Below, one piece after another: positions 1-6,052 of a stretch of DNA of 7,432 nucleotides. The position numbers and the translations under genes are program-made. The notes beneath the pieces are model-generated. The model did no database searches, was not told the origin of the DNA, and saw nothing but the letters and a program-made list of their open reading frames with translations. The stretch is from Planctomycetota bacterium. GTDB taxonomy: Bacteria > Planctomycetota > PLA2 > JAEUHO01. The stretch spans positions 1 through 7,432 of the forward strand of contig JAPKHB010000190.1 of NCBI GenBank assembly GCA_026647295.1. Direction: 5' to 3'. Each line of letters starts with the position of its first letter. Within the stretch, counting starts at the first letter, position 1.

Positions 1-525
1 GATAGCGAAGAAGGCCCCATAGCCAGTCATCCAGAAGGTCAATGCCAACAGCCCCCCCTTCCTCCACCCGTCCCGACAGAGCAGCAGAAGTCCCGCCGGG
101 ACCGGGAAGAGGAGAAAGGTCACGCGAACCACCGAGGCCAACCCCGCGACCAGCCCAGCAAGCGCCATGGACACGAAATGGAGTCGATTTGAGGCGCGGG
201 GGATAGCAAGGAGCCAGATGGTGAAGATCGCGAAATGTACGACCGCCGCCAGGTTATTCAGAAAACAACCCTCGATGATGATGGGCATGTACACGGCGTA
301 GAGAGCGCCGACGATTAGGCCGGGGCTGGGGCCGAAGAGTCGGCGAGTGGCGTGTGAAAGCAGCACGAGCGCGAGCAGGTCGCACAGGAGGGTCCCGACC
401 TGAATGGCGACCGCCGTGTGGACTCCGGACACCCCCCAGAAAAGGGCCACCAGCAGGGCGTATCCCGGGTCATCATGCGTGGCAACCCCACCCATTCCCC
501 CGATCAGCGCGACCCGCTCCGCCAC
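1..525 (-). CDS. GT-C (GT39/GT83-like) membrane glycosyltransferase, partial
   Basis: This minus-strand frame is open from a GTG at 525 to the left edge, giving 175 residues with no stop in the window. The product is strongly hydrophobic, with likely membrane segments near residues 37-58, 68-87, 92-110, 117-135, 136-150 and 157-175. The segment DDPGYALL (residues 18-25), followed by a short loop, a helix and RRLFG (60-64), resembles the region after the first periplasmic loop of GT39/GT83-type enzymes, which transfer sugars from polyprenyl-phosphate donors at the outer face of the inner membrane. These families usually have a first membrane helix and an acidic catalytic loop before this point. 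Here only about 17 residues precede it, and an in-frame TAG lies at 568-570, so the 5' end may be lost. A GGAGG at 530-534 (complement) supports the GTG start if the gene is intact. GC is about 57%, far below the liu genes. The membrane protein is clear; the family and substrate are uncertain. Confidence 0.6.
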   Translation of the reverse strand, partial: MAERVALIGGMGGVATHDDPGYALLVALFWGVSGVHTAVAIQVGTLLCDLLALVLLSHATRRLFGPSPGLIVGALYAVYMPIIIEGCFLNNLAAVVHFAIFTIWLLAIPRASNRLHFVSMALAGLVAGLASVVRVTFLLFPVPAGLLLLCRDGWRKGGLLALTFWMTGYGAFFAI

Positions 526-590
526 CTGGCCTCCGGCCCGCCCCGCACGGGGGCGGTGGCGCGAACGCTACCATGCGCGGGGGTCCCGGC

Positions 591-618
591 GGCCAGGCCC
601 TTGCGGCCAGGCCCTTGC
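591..618. repeat. 14-bp perfect tandem direct repeat
   Basis: The unit GGCCAGGCCCTTGC occurs twice without a gap, at 591-604 and 605-618. It lies about 60-85 bp upstream of the liuB start, and the -10-like TAGGAT at 634-639 follows by 15 bp. It could be a regulator site overlapping the -35 region, or simply a small duplication in GC-rich DNA. The repeat itself is directly visible; its function is unknown. Confidence 0.85.
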
Positions 619-633
619 GGCGCGCCCCCTGGG

Positions 634-639
634 TAGGAT
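634..639 (+). promoter_or_regulatory. Possible -10 element of the liu operon
   Basis: TAGGAT matches 4 of 6 positions of the sigma-70 -10 consensus TATAAT and is one of the few AT-containing words in this stretch. There is no good -35 at standard spacing, so transcription from here would probably need an activator or another sigma factor. This is a weak call, made from position and composition only. Confidence 0.2.
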
Positions 640-647
640 GCGCCCGC

Positions 648-667
648 GCCGGCCCGGCCGGGCCGGC
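648..667. repeat. 20-bp perfect palindrome next to the liuB ribosome binding site
   Basis: Positions 648-667 read identically on both strands (GCCGGCCCGGCCGGGCCGGC) and end one base before the Shine-Dalgarno sequence at 669-674. As DNA it could be an operator. As RNA it could only fold with a very small loop, or pair between molecules. It uses only G and C, so in DNA of this composition chance is a real explanation. Confidence 0.7.
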
Positions 668-668
668 C

Positions 669-674
669 GGAGGG
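669..674 (+). promoter_or_regulatory. Ribosome binding site of liuB
   Basis: GGAGGG ends 2 nt before the ATG at 677. The spacing is short, but this is the only strong Shine-Dalgarno match, and it selects ATG 677 over the in-frame ATG at 404. The protein from 677 also begins at the usual place for methylcrotonyl-CoA carboxylase beta subunits. Confidence 0.55.
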
Positions 675-676
675 CC

Positions 677-2287
677 ATGGACATCCTTCCCACCCAGGTC
701 GACCGCGCCTCGGCCGAGTACGCGCGCCGGCGCGCGGTGCACCAGGCCGAGCGCGAGGCGCTGCGCGCGCTGCTGGCCCGCGTGCGCGCGGGGGGGAGCG
801 AGAAGGCCCGCGAGAAGCACCGGGCCCGGGGCAAGTTGCTCGCGCGCGAGCGCATCGAGCGCCTGCTCGACCCGGGGAGCCCCTTCCTCGAACTCTCGCC
901 GCTGGCGGCGCACGAGGTCTACGAGGACGAGGTCCCGGCGGCGGGGCTCGTCACCGGCATCGGGCGCGTCCACGGCCGCGAGGTGATGGTCGTGGCCAAC
1001 GACGCCACCGTGAAGGGCGGGAGCTACCTCCCGCTCACGGTGAAGAAGCACGTGCGCGCCCAGGAGGTGGCGCTGGAGAACCGCCTGCCGACCGTCTACC
1101 TCGTCGACTCCGGGGGCGCCTACCTGCCGCTCCAGGCCGAGGTCTTCCCCGACCGGCTCCACTTCGGGCGCATCTTCCGCAACCAGGCCGTGCTCTCCGC
1201 GGCCGGCATCCCGCAGATCGCGGCGGTGCTGGGCTCCTGCACCGCCGGCGGGGCGTACGTGCCCGCCATGAGCGACGAGGCCGTGATCGTGAAGGGCAAC
1301 GGCACCATCTTCCTGGCCGGCCCGCCGCTGGTGAAGGCCGCCACGGGCGAAGCGGTCAGCGCCGAGGACCTGGGCGGCGCCGACGTGCACACGCGGGTGA
1401 GCGGGGTCGCCGACCACTTCGCGCACGACGACGAGGACGCCCTCGCCCAGGTGCGCGCGATCCTGGAGTCGATCGGGCCCCCGCCGCCCGCGCCCCCCGG
1501 GTGCGCCGAGCCCGAGCCTCCGCGCTACGACCCCGAGGAACTCCTGGGCGTCGTCCCCGAGGACGTGCGCCAGCCCTACGACGTGCGGGAGGTGATCGCG
1601 CGCATCGTGGACGGGAGCCGCTTCCAGGAGTTCAAGGCCCGCTACGGCACCACGCTCGTGACCGGCTTCGCGCGGCTCTTCGGCTGCCCGGTCGGGATCG
1701 TCGCCAACAACGGCGTGCTCTTCTCCGCCTCGGCCCTCAAGGGCGCCCACTTCGTGCAACTGTGCGGCCAGCGCGGGATCCCGTTGGTGTTCCTGCAGAA
1801 CGTCACGGGGTTCATGGTGGGCCGCGAGGCCGAAAACGGCGGCATCGCGCGCGACGGCGCCAAGCTGGTGCAGGCCGTGGCGACCGTGGGCGTGCCCAAG
1901 CTGACGGTCATCATCGGCTCCTCGTTCGGCGCCGGCAACTACGGGATGTGCGGCCGGGCCTACGACGCGCGCTTCCTCTTCACCTGGCCCAACGCGCGCG
2001 TCTCGGTGATGGGGGGCGAGCAGGCCGCGCAGGTGCTGCTCACGGTGAAGCGCGACCAACTCGCCTACGAGGGCCGGCCCCCGCTCACGCCCGAGGAGGA
2101 GGAGGCGCTCACCCGGCCCATCCGCGAGAAGTACGAGCGCGAAGGGCACCCGACCTACGGGAGCGCCCGCCTGTGGGACGACGGCGTGATCGACCCCGTG
2201 GAGACGCGCGAGGTGCTGGGCCTGGCCCTGTTCGCGACGCGGGGGGGGCCGCCCGGCCCCGCGCGCGCCCCCGTGTACCGGATGTAG
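677..2287 (+). CDS. liuB: Methylcrotonyl-CoA carboxylase, beta (carboxyltransferase) subunit
   Basis: This 536-residue subunit moves the carboxyl group from carboxybiotin to 3-methylcrotonyl-CoA, forming 3-methylglutaconyl-CoA in leucine and isovalerate breakdown. The length matches the usual 530-540 residues. The N-terminal carboxyltransferase half carries VANDATVKGG, VDSGGAYLPLQ and the GSCTAGGAYVPAMSDE segment, with the first oxyanion-hole motif GGA at 191-193. The C-terminal half carries NVTGFMVGREAENGG (around 375-389) and the second motif GSSFGAGNYGMCGRAYD (414 onward). The pattern of the SGGAYLPLQ and NYGMCGRAYD segments fits methylcrotonyl-CoA carboxylase better than propionyl-CoA carboxylase. 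The hydratase and HMG-CoA lyase downstream confirm the leucine pathway; geranyl-CoA carboxylase is the main alternative, but its usual pathway partners are absent. The frame is open up to an ATG at 404, but that extension has no family resemblance and overlaps the divergent gene. It works as a complex with the products at 3079 and 4608. Confidence 0.95.
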   Translation: MDILPTQVDRASAEYARRRAVHQAEREALRALLARVRAGGSEKAREKHRARGKLLARERIERLLDPGSPFLELSPLAAHEVYEDEVPAAGLVTGIGRVHGREVMVVANDATVKGGSYLPLTVKKHVRAQEVALENRLPTVYLVDSGGAYLPLQAEVFPDRLHFGRIFRNQAVLSAAGIPQIAAVLGSCTAGGAYVPAMSDEAVIVKGNGTIFLAGPPLVKAATGEAVSAEDLGGADVHTRVSGVADHFAHDDEDALAQVRAILESIGPPPPAPPGCAEPEPPRYDPEELLGVVPEDVRQPYDVREVIARIVDGSRFQEFKARYGTTLVTGFARLFGCPVGIVANNGVLFSASALKGAHFVQLCGQRGIPLVFLQNVTGFMVGREAENGGIARDGAKLVQAVATVGVPKLTVIIGSSFGAGNYGMCGRAYDARFLFTWPNARVSVMGGEQAAQVLLTVKRDQLAYEGRPPLTPEEEEALTRPIREKYEREGHPTYGSARLWDDGVIDPVETREVLGLALFATRGGPPGPARAPVYRM

Positions 2288-2293
2288 GGGGGG
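2287..2293 (+). promoter_or_regulatory. Ribosome binding site of liuC
   Basis: A run of seven G overlaps the last base of the liuB stop codon and ends 3 nt before the ATG at 2297. It supports that start and reinitiation after liuB; the two genes are only 9 nt apart. Confidence 0.45.
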
Positions 2294-2296
2294 ACC

Positions 2297-3082
2297 ATGG
2301 AGGCGTCGCCGCTGCGCGTGGTGCAGGAGGGACCGGTGGCCCGCGTGTGGCTCGCCCGGCCCGCGGTGCGCAACGCCTTCGATGACGAGACCGCGCGCGC
2401 CCTGGCCGAGGCCTTCGACGGCCTGACCCAGGAGTGGGCGCTTCGGGCCGTGGTGCTCGAGGGCGAGGGCGGCACCTTCTGCGCCGGCGGAGACCTCGGC
2501 TGGATGCGGCGGGCCGCGGCCTACGACGCCGCGCGCAACCTCGCCGACGCCGCCGCCTTCCAGCGCGCCTTCGAGGCCATCGACCGCTTCCCGCGGCCGG
2601 TCGTGGCGGTGGTGCGCGGGGCGGCGCTCGGCGGCGGGGCGGGCCTGGCGGCGGCCTGCGACCTCGTGCTCGCGGCGGGCGACGCGGTGCTGGGCTTCCC
2701 CGAGGTGCGCCTCGGGCTCGTGCCGGGGGTGGTCGCCCCCTACGTGCTTCGGCGCGTCGGGCCGGCGGTCGCGCGCCGGCTCTTCCTCACCGGCGAGCGG
2801 GTGGGCGCCGAGGAGGCCCGGCGCCTCGGGCTCGTCGACGAGGTCGCGCCGCCCGCGGACCTGGACGCCGCGCTGACGCGGTGGCTCGACCGGCTCGCCG
2901 AGGGCTCGCCCGAGGCCCAGGGGCGCGCCAAGGCGCTGGTGCGCGAGCTCACGGAGGCCCCTTCGCACCCGGCGCGGCTCGAGGTCGCCCGGCGGGCGAT
3001 CGCCGACGCGCGCGCCTCGGCCGACGGCCGCGAGGGGATCGAGGCCTTCCTCGCGCGGCGCCGGCCGCGGTGGGCGCCGTGA
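2297..3082 (+). CDS. liuC: Methylglutaconyl-CoA hydratase (crotonase family)
   Basis: This is a 261-residue crotonase-fold protein of normal length. From its place between the carboxylase genes it is expected to hydrate 3-methylglutaconyl-CoA to HMG-CoA. The first oxyanion-hole segment is FCAGGDL (about 61-67), and the second is RGAALGGGAGL (107-117). The catalytic glutamate of the second site is E136 in FPEVRLGL. The position of the first glutamate of classical enoyl-CoA hydratases (Glu144 in the rat enzyme) is G116, as is common in LiuC-type proteins, so this is a single-glutamate member. The start is ATG at 2297, 9 nt after liuB. The stop overlaps the next gene by 4 nt (GTGA), and the product ends in Ala-Pro. 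The crotonase family is certain; the exact substrate rests mainly on context. Confidence 0.9.
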   Translation: MEASPLRVVQEGPVARVWLARPAVRNAFDDETARALAEAFDGLTQEWALRAVVLEGEGGTFCAGGDLGWMRRAAAYDAARNLADAAAFQRAFEAIDRFPRPVVAVVRGAALGGGAGLAAACDLVLAAGDAVLGFPEVRLGLVPGVVAPYVLRRVGPAVARRLFLTGERVGAEEARRLGLVDEVAPPADLDAALTRWLDRLAEGSPEAQGRAKALVRELTEAPSHPARLEVARRAIADARASADGREGIEAFLARRRPRWAP

Positions 3083-4611
3083 GCGCCGCGCGCGCGCTCG
3101 GGTGCGTGCTGGTCGCCAACCGCGGCGAGATCGCGCGGCGCGTGCTGCGCACGTGCCGGGAGCTGGGGCTGCGCACGGTGGCCGTGTACAGCACGGCCGA
3201 CGCCGGCGCGGCCCACGTCCGCGAAGCCGACCAGGCGGTTTGCATCGGACCCGCCCCCGCGCGCGAGTCCTACCTCTCGATCGAGGCCCTCGTCACGGCC
3301 GCGCGGGCGACGGGCGCCAGGGCCGTGCACCCCGGCTACGGCTTCCTCTCCGAGAGCGCGGCGTTTGCGCGCGCGCTCGAGGCGGCCGGGATCGTGTTCG
3401 TCGGCCCGCCGGCGGAGGTGCTCGAGGCCAGCGCCGACAAGCTCGAGGTGAAGCGCCGCGTGGCCGAGGCCGGCGTGCCGGTGATCCCCGGGCCGCTCGA
3501 AGCGCTCGGGACCGACCCCGCGGCGCTCGAGGCCGCCGCCCGCGCGACGGGCTACCCGCTCCTGCTCAAGGCCGTCGCCGGGGGCGGGGGCAAGGGGATG
3601 CGCCGCGTCGCCGACCCCGCCGGGCTCGCCGAGGCCGCCGCGGGCGCGCGGCGCGAGGCCGGGGGCGCCTTCGGGGCCACGGGGCTGTACCTCGAACGCC
3701 TCCTGGAGGGCGCGCGCCACGTGGAGGTCCAGGTCCTTTGCGACGCCCAGGGACACGGCGTGGTGCTGGGCGAGCGGGACTGCTCGCTGCAGCGCCGCCA
3801 CCAGAAGGTGCTGGAGGAGTCTCCGGCGCCGGGCCTGGACCCCAAGCGGCGGGCGCTCCTTTGGGACGCGGGCCGGGCCGCGGCCCGCGCGCTGGGCTAC
3901 CGCGGGGCCGGCACGGTCGAGTTCCTGCTCGAGCCCTCCGGGGCGATCCACTTCCTCGAGGTGAACCGCCGCCTGCAAGTCGAGCACCCCGTCACGGAGG
4001 CCTGCTTTGGCGTCGACCTGGTGGCCTGGCAACTGCGGCTGGCCGCCGGCGAGGCCCTGCCCCCGCAGGCGGCCTTCGCCAGCCGGGGCCACGCCGTCGA
4101 GGCGCGCGTCTACGCGGAGGACCCCGCGGCGGGGTTCCTCCCTTCGGTGGGGCGCGTCGCGGCGCTCTCCTGGCCCGCGGGCCCGGGCCTGCGCGTGGAC
4201 GCGGGCGTGGAGGAAGGGGAGGAGGTGACGCCCCACTACGACCCGCTGCTCGCCAAGGTGATCGCGCACGGCGCATCGCGCGGGGAGGCGCTCGACCGCC
4301 TGGCCCTGGCGCTCGAAGAGACCGTCGTGCTCGGCGTGCGGACGAACGTGGGCTTCCTAGGGCGCCTGGTCCGGGATGCGGACGTGAGGGCGGCGCGCCT
4401 CTCCACGCAGGCGCTCGAGGGGCGCCTGGAGGACCTTGCGCGCGCGCCGGCCGTGCCCGACGAGGTCCTCCTGGCCGTGGCCGCCTTCGAACTCCTCGGC
4501 GGGGCGGGCGGCCGGGCCGGGGGCGCGGCGGGCGCGCCGGGCCCGGCGGCCACGGGCCGCTCGCCCTGGGACGAACTCACCGGCTGGCGTCCGGCGGGGA
4601 ACGCGCCGTGA
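3079..4611 (+). CDS. liuD: Methylcrotonyl-CoA carboxylase, biotin carboxylase component (split alpha subunit)
   Basis: This 510-residue protein is the ATP-dependent biotin carboxylase, which loads bicarbonate onto biotin held by the next gene's product. VLVANRGEIARR starts at residue 10 (N-terminal domain) and HPGYGFLSE follows. The ATP-grasp domain has K164 and the glycine loop GGGGKGM (168-174), then ERDCSLQRRHQK with H241, Q242 and K243. Active-site residues E294, N296, R298 and E302 lie in EVNRRLQVEHPVTE, and the C-terminal domain includes YAEDPAAGFLPS. All catalytic residues known from E. coli AccC appear present. Typical MCC alpha chains are about 660 residues and also hold the BT and biotinyl domains; here the chain stops just after the TGWR segment that normally links to BT. 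The start is GTG 3079 in a GTGA overlap with liuC. It could serve other acyl-CoA carboxylases, but context points to MCC. Confidence 0.93.
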   Translation: MSAARALGCVLVANRGEIARRVLRTCRELGLRTVAVYSTADAGAAHVREADQAVCIGPAPARESYLSIEALVTAARATGARAVHPGYGFLSESAAFARALEAAGIVFVGPPAEVLEASADKLEVKRRVAEAGVPVIPGPLEALGTDPAALEAAARATGYPLLLKAVAGGGGKGMRRVADPAGLAEAAAGARREAGGAFGATGLYLERLLEGARHVEVQVLCDAQGHGVVLGERDCSLQRRHQKVLEESPAPGLDPKRRALLWDAGRAAARALGYRGAGTVEFLLEPSGAIHFLEVNRRLQVEHPVTEACFGVDLVAWQLRLAAGEALPPQAAFASRGHAVEARVYAEDPAAGFLPSVGRVAALSWPAGPGLRVDAGVEEGEEVTPHYDPLLAKVIAHGASRGEALDRLALALEETVVLGVRTNVGFLGRLVRDADVRAARLSTQALEGRLEDLARAPAVPDEVLLAVAAFELLGGAGGRAGGAAGAPGPAATGRSPWDELTGWRPAGNAP

Positions 4612-5129
4612 GCGCGCGCGCGCTGCGCGAGGAACTGGAGGTGGGCGACCGGCGCGTGCGCCTGGAGGCCCGCCTCGAGGGGGCCGAACTCCTCGCCCGG
4701 CTGACCGAGGACGGGGCCGAACGCGGCCACCGGGTCCCGGTCGCCGGGGGCGCCGCCGGGGGCGTGTGGCTCACGGTCGGGGGGCGGCGCCTTCGGGCCG
4801 TGGTGCGCCGGGTCGGCGGCCGCTGGCTCGTGGCCGTGGGGGGCGAGGTCTACGAGGTGCTGCCCGAGGCGGTGCGCGCCGGCCGGGCCCACCACGGGGG
4901 CACGGAGCCCTTCGCCACCAGCCCGATGACGGGCCTCCTGGCCCAGGTGGCCGTGGCCCCGGGGGAGCGCGTGCCCGCCGGGGCGACGCTCCTGGTCGTC
5001 GAGGCGATGAAGATGGAGTACCCGGTCAAGGCGCCCCGCGCCGTGGTGGTGCGCAGCGTGGAGGTGCGGCCCGGCGAGGCTGTCGCCGCCGGGCAGGTGC
5101 TGGTGCGCTTCGAGGAGGAGGCGCCGTGA
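4608..5129 (+). CDS. Biotinyl carrier protein with BT domain (C-terminal part of MCC alpha)
   Basis: This 173-residue protein supplies the part of the MCC alpha subunit missing from the preceding gene. Residues 1 to about 90 are short beta-strand-like stretches (for example VWLTVGGRRLRAVV) consistent with the BT domain, which joins biotin carboxylase to carboxyltransferase. Residues of about 100-173 form a biotinyl domain with PMTGLL and EAMKMEYPV; the lysine carrying biotin is K135. Tyr follows the EAMKME core where His is frequent. Added to the preceding 510 residues, the total of 683 matches a fused alpha subunit. The start is GTG 4608, overlapping the previous stop by 4 nt (GTGA), with a GGGGA about 8 nt upstream. 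A sequencing frameshift in a normally fused gene is the main alternative, but the clean overlap and full domains argue for two real genes. Confidence 0.88.
   Translation: MSARALREELEVGDRRVRLEARLEGAELLARLTEDGAERGHRVPVAGGAAGGVWLTVGGRRLRAVVRRVGGRWLVAVGGEVYEVLPEAVRAGRAHHGGTEPFATSPMTGLLAQVAVAPGERVPAGATLLVVEAMKMEYPVKAPRAVVVRSVEVRPGEAVAAGQVLVRFEEEAP
5112..5121 (+). promoter_or_regulatory. Ribosome binding site of liuE inside the carrier gene
   Basis: GAGGAGGAGG, which also encodes the Glu-Glu-Glu near the carrier's C-terminus, ends 4 nt before the GTG at 5126. It is the best Shine-Dalgarno sequence among the GTGA junctions and supports that start. Confidence 0.55.
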
Positions 5130-6052
5130 GCCGGCCCTGGCCCGCCCGCGTGCGCATCACCGAGGTGGGGCCCCGCGACGGGCTCCAGAACCAGCCCCAG
5201 GCCATCCCCACCGCGGCCAAGGCGGCCTTCGTGCGCGGGCTCGTGGCCGCGGGGCTTGGCGACGTGGAGGTCTCCGCCTTCGTCCGCCCGGACCGCGTGC
5301 CCCAACTGGCCGACGCGGCGGAATTGTTCGCGCGCCTCGGCCCGGCGCCGGCGGGCGTGACCTACGGCGCGCTCGTGCCCAACGCCAAGGGCCTCGAACG
5401 CGCGCTCGCCGCGGGCGTGGGCAAGGTGGCGGTGTTCACCGCGGCGACGGAGACCTTCAACCAGCGCAACGTCGGGGCGGGGACGCGCGAGGCGATCCAG
5501 CGCTTTGGCCCCGTCGCGCAGGGGACGAAGGCCGCGGGCCTTGCGCTGCGCGGCTACGTGAGCGTCGCGTTGGGCTGCCCCTACGAGGGTCCGGTCGCGC
5601 CCGAGCGGGTGCTTGGCGTGGTCGAGGACCTGCTCGCGCTGGGCTGCGACGAGGTGAGCGTGGGCGACACGATCGGCGTGGGCACGCCGGGCTCGTTGGC
5701 GCGCCTGCTCGCGGTGCTGCTCGCGCGCGTCCCCGCCCCGGCGCTCGTCCTGCACCTGCACGACACGCGCGGGATGGCCGTCGCCAACGTGCTCACGGGC
5801 CTCGAGCACGGGATCGCGGCCTACGACGCCTCGGCCGGCGGGCTGGGCGGCTGCCCCTTCGCCCCCGGGGCGAGTGGCAACCTCGCCACCGAGGACCTCG
5901 TCTACCTCCTCGACGGCCTCGGCGTGGCGCACGGCGTCGACCTCCCGCGGCTACGGGCGGCGACGGAGCCGCTCCGGCCCTTCGTGGGGACGCTGCCCGG
6001 GCGCGTGCGCCAGGCCCCGCCGTGGCCGCCGGCGGCGACAGGCGGCGCGTGA
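5126..6052 (+). CDS. liuE: Hydroxymethylglutaryl-CoA lyase
   Basis: This 308-residue DRE-TIM (HMGL-like) barrel enzyme cleaves HMG-CoA to acetyl-CoA and acetoacetate, the last step of leucine breakdown. The N-terminal VGPRDGLQN carries R17 and D18 (human R41, D42). E48 matches human E72. LHLHDTRG has the metal ligands H210 and H212 (human H233, H235). The signature GLGGCPFAPGASGN carries the active-site C243 (human C266) and N252 (human N275). LGCPYEG is also present. Two small differences are A51 where the human enzyme has Ser75, and RPDRVPQ in place of SPKWVPQ. The length is normal for bacteria. The start is GTG 5126 in a GTGA overlap with the carrier gene, and the stop overlaps the next gene in the same way. 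The complete active site makes the assignment firm. Confidence 0.94.
   Translation: MSRPWPARVRITEVGPRDGLQNQPQAIPTAAKAAFVRGLVAAGLGDVEVSAFVRPDRVPQLADAAELFARLGPAPAGVTYGALVPNAKGLERALAAGVGKVAVFTAATETFNQRNVGAGTREAIQRFGPVAQGTKAAGLALRGYVSVALGCPYEGPVAPERVLGVVEDLLALGCDEVSVGDTIGVGTPGSLARLLAVLLARVPAPALVLHLHDTRGMAVANVLTGLEHGIAAYDASAGGLGGCPFAPGASGNLATEDLVYLLDGLGVAHGVDLPRLRAATEPLRPFVGTLPGRVRQAPPWPPAATGGA

Larger units (their letters stand above)
526..676. other. Divergent intergenic region upstream of the liu operon
   Basis: About 150 bp separate the membrane-protein fragment from liuB. No conserved protein is recognisable here in any frame, although GC richness leaves frames open. The region holds a 14-bp tandem repeat, a weak -10-like TAGGAT at 634-639, a 20-bp palindrome and the liuB Shine-Dalgarno sequence. 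The operon promoter must lie here or further left if the arrangement is native. No convincing -35 stands at 16-18 bp from the -10-like element; the TTGCGG at 615-620 is only 13 bp away. The drop toward lower GC begins at roughly 480-545, so a break between two DNA sources may fall inside or at the left edge of this region. Confidence 0.6.

Noticed and set aside
404..676. N-terminal extension of liuB to ATG 404
   Set aside because: The extra 91 residues have no family match, overlap the membrane-protein gene on the other strand, and lack a ribosome binding site as good as that at 669-674.
473..2968. Very long minus-strand open frame opposite liuB and liuC
   Set aside because: Its product is Arg/Gly/Ala/His-rich without any recognisable domain; it is the antisense of well-supported genes and stays open because of high GC.
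2740..4269. Long minus-strand open frame opposite the biotin carboxylase
   Set aside because: Low-complexity composition and no motifs; a shadow of the plus-strand gene.
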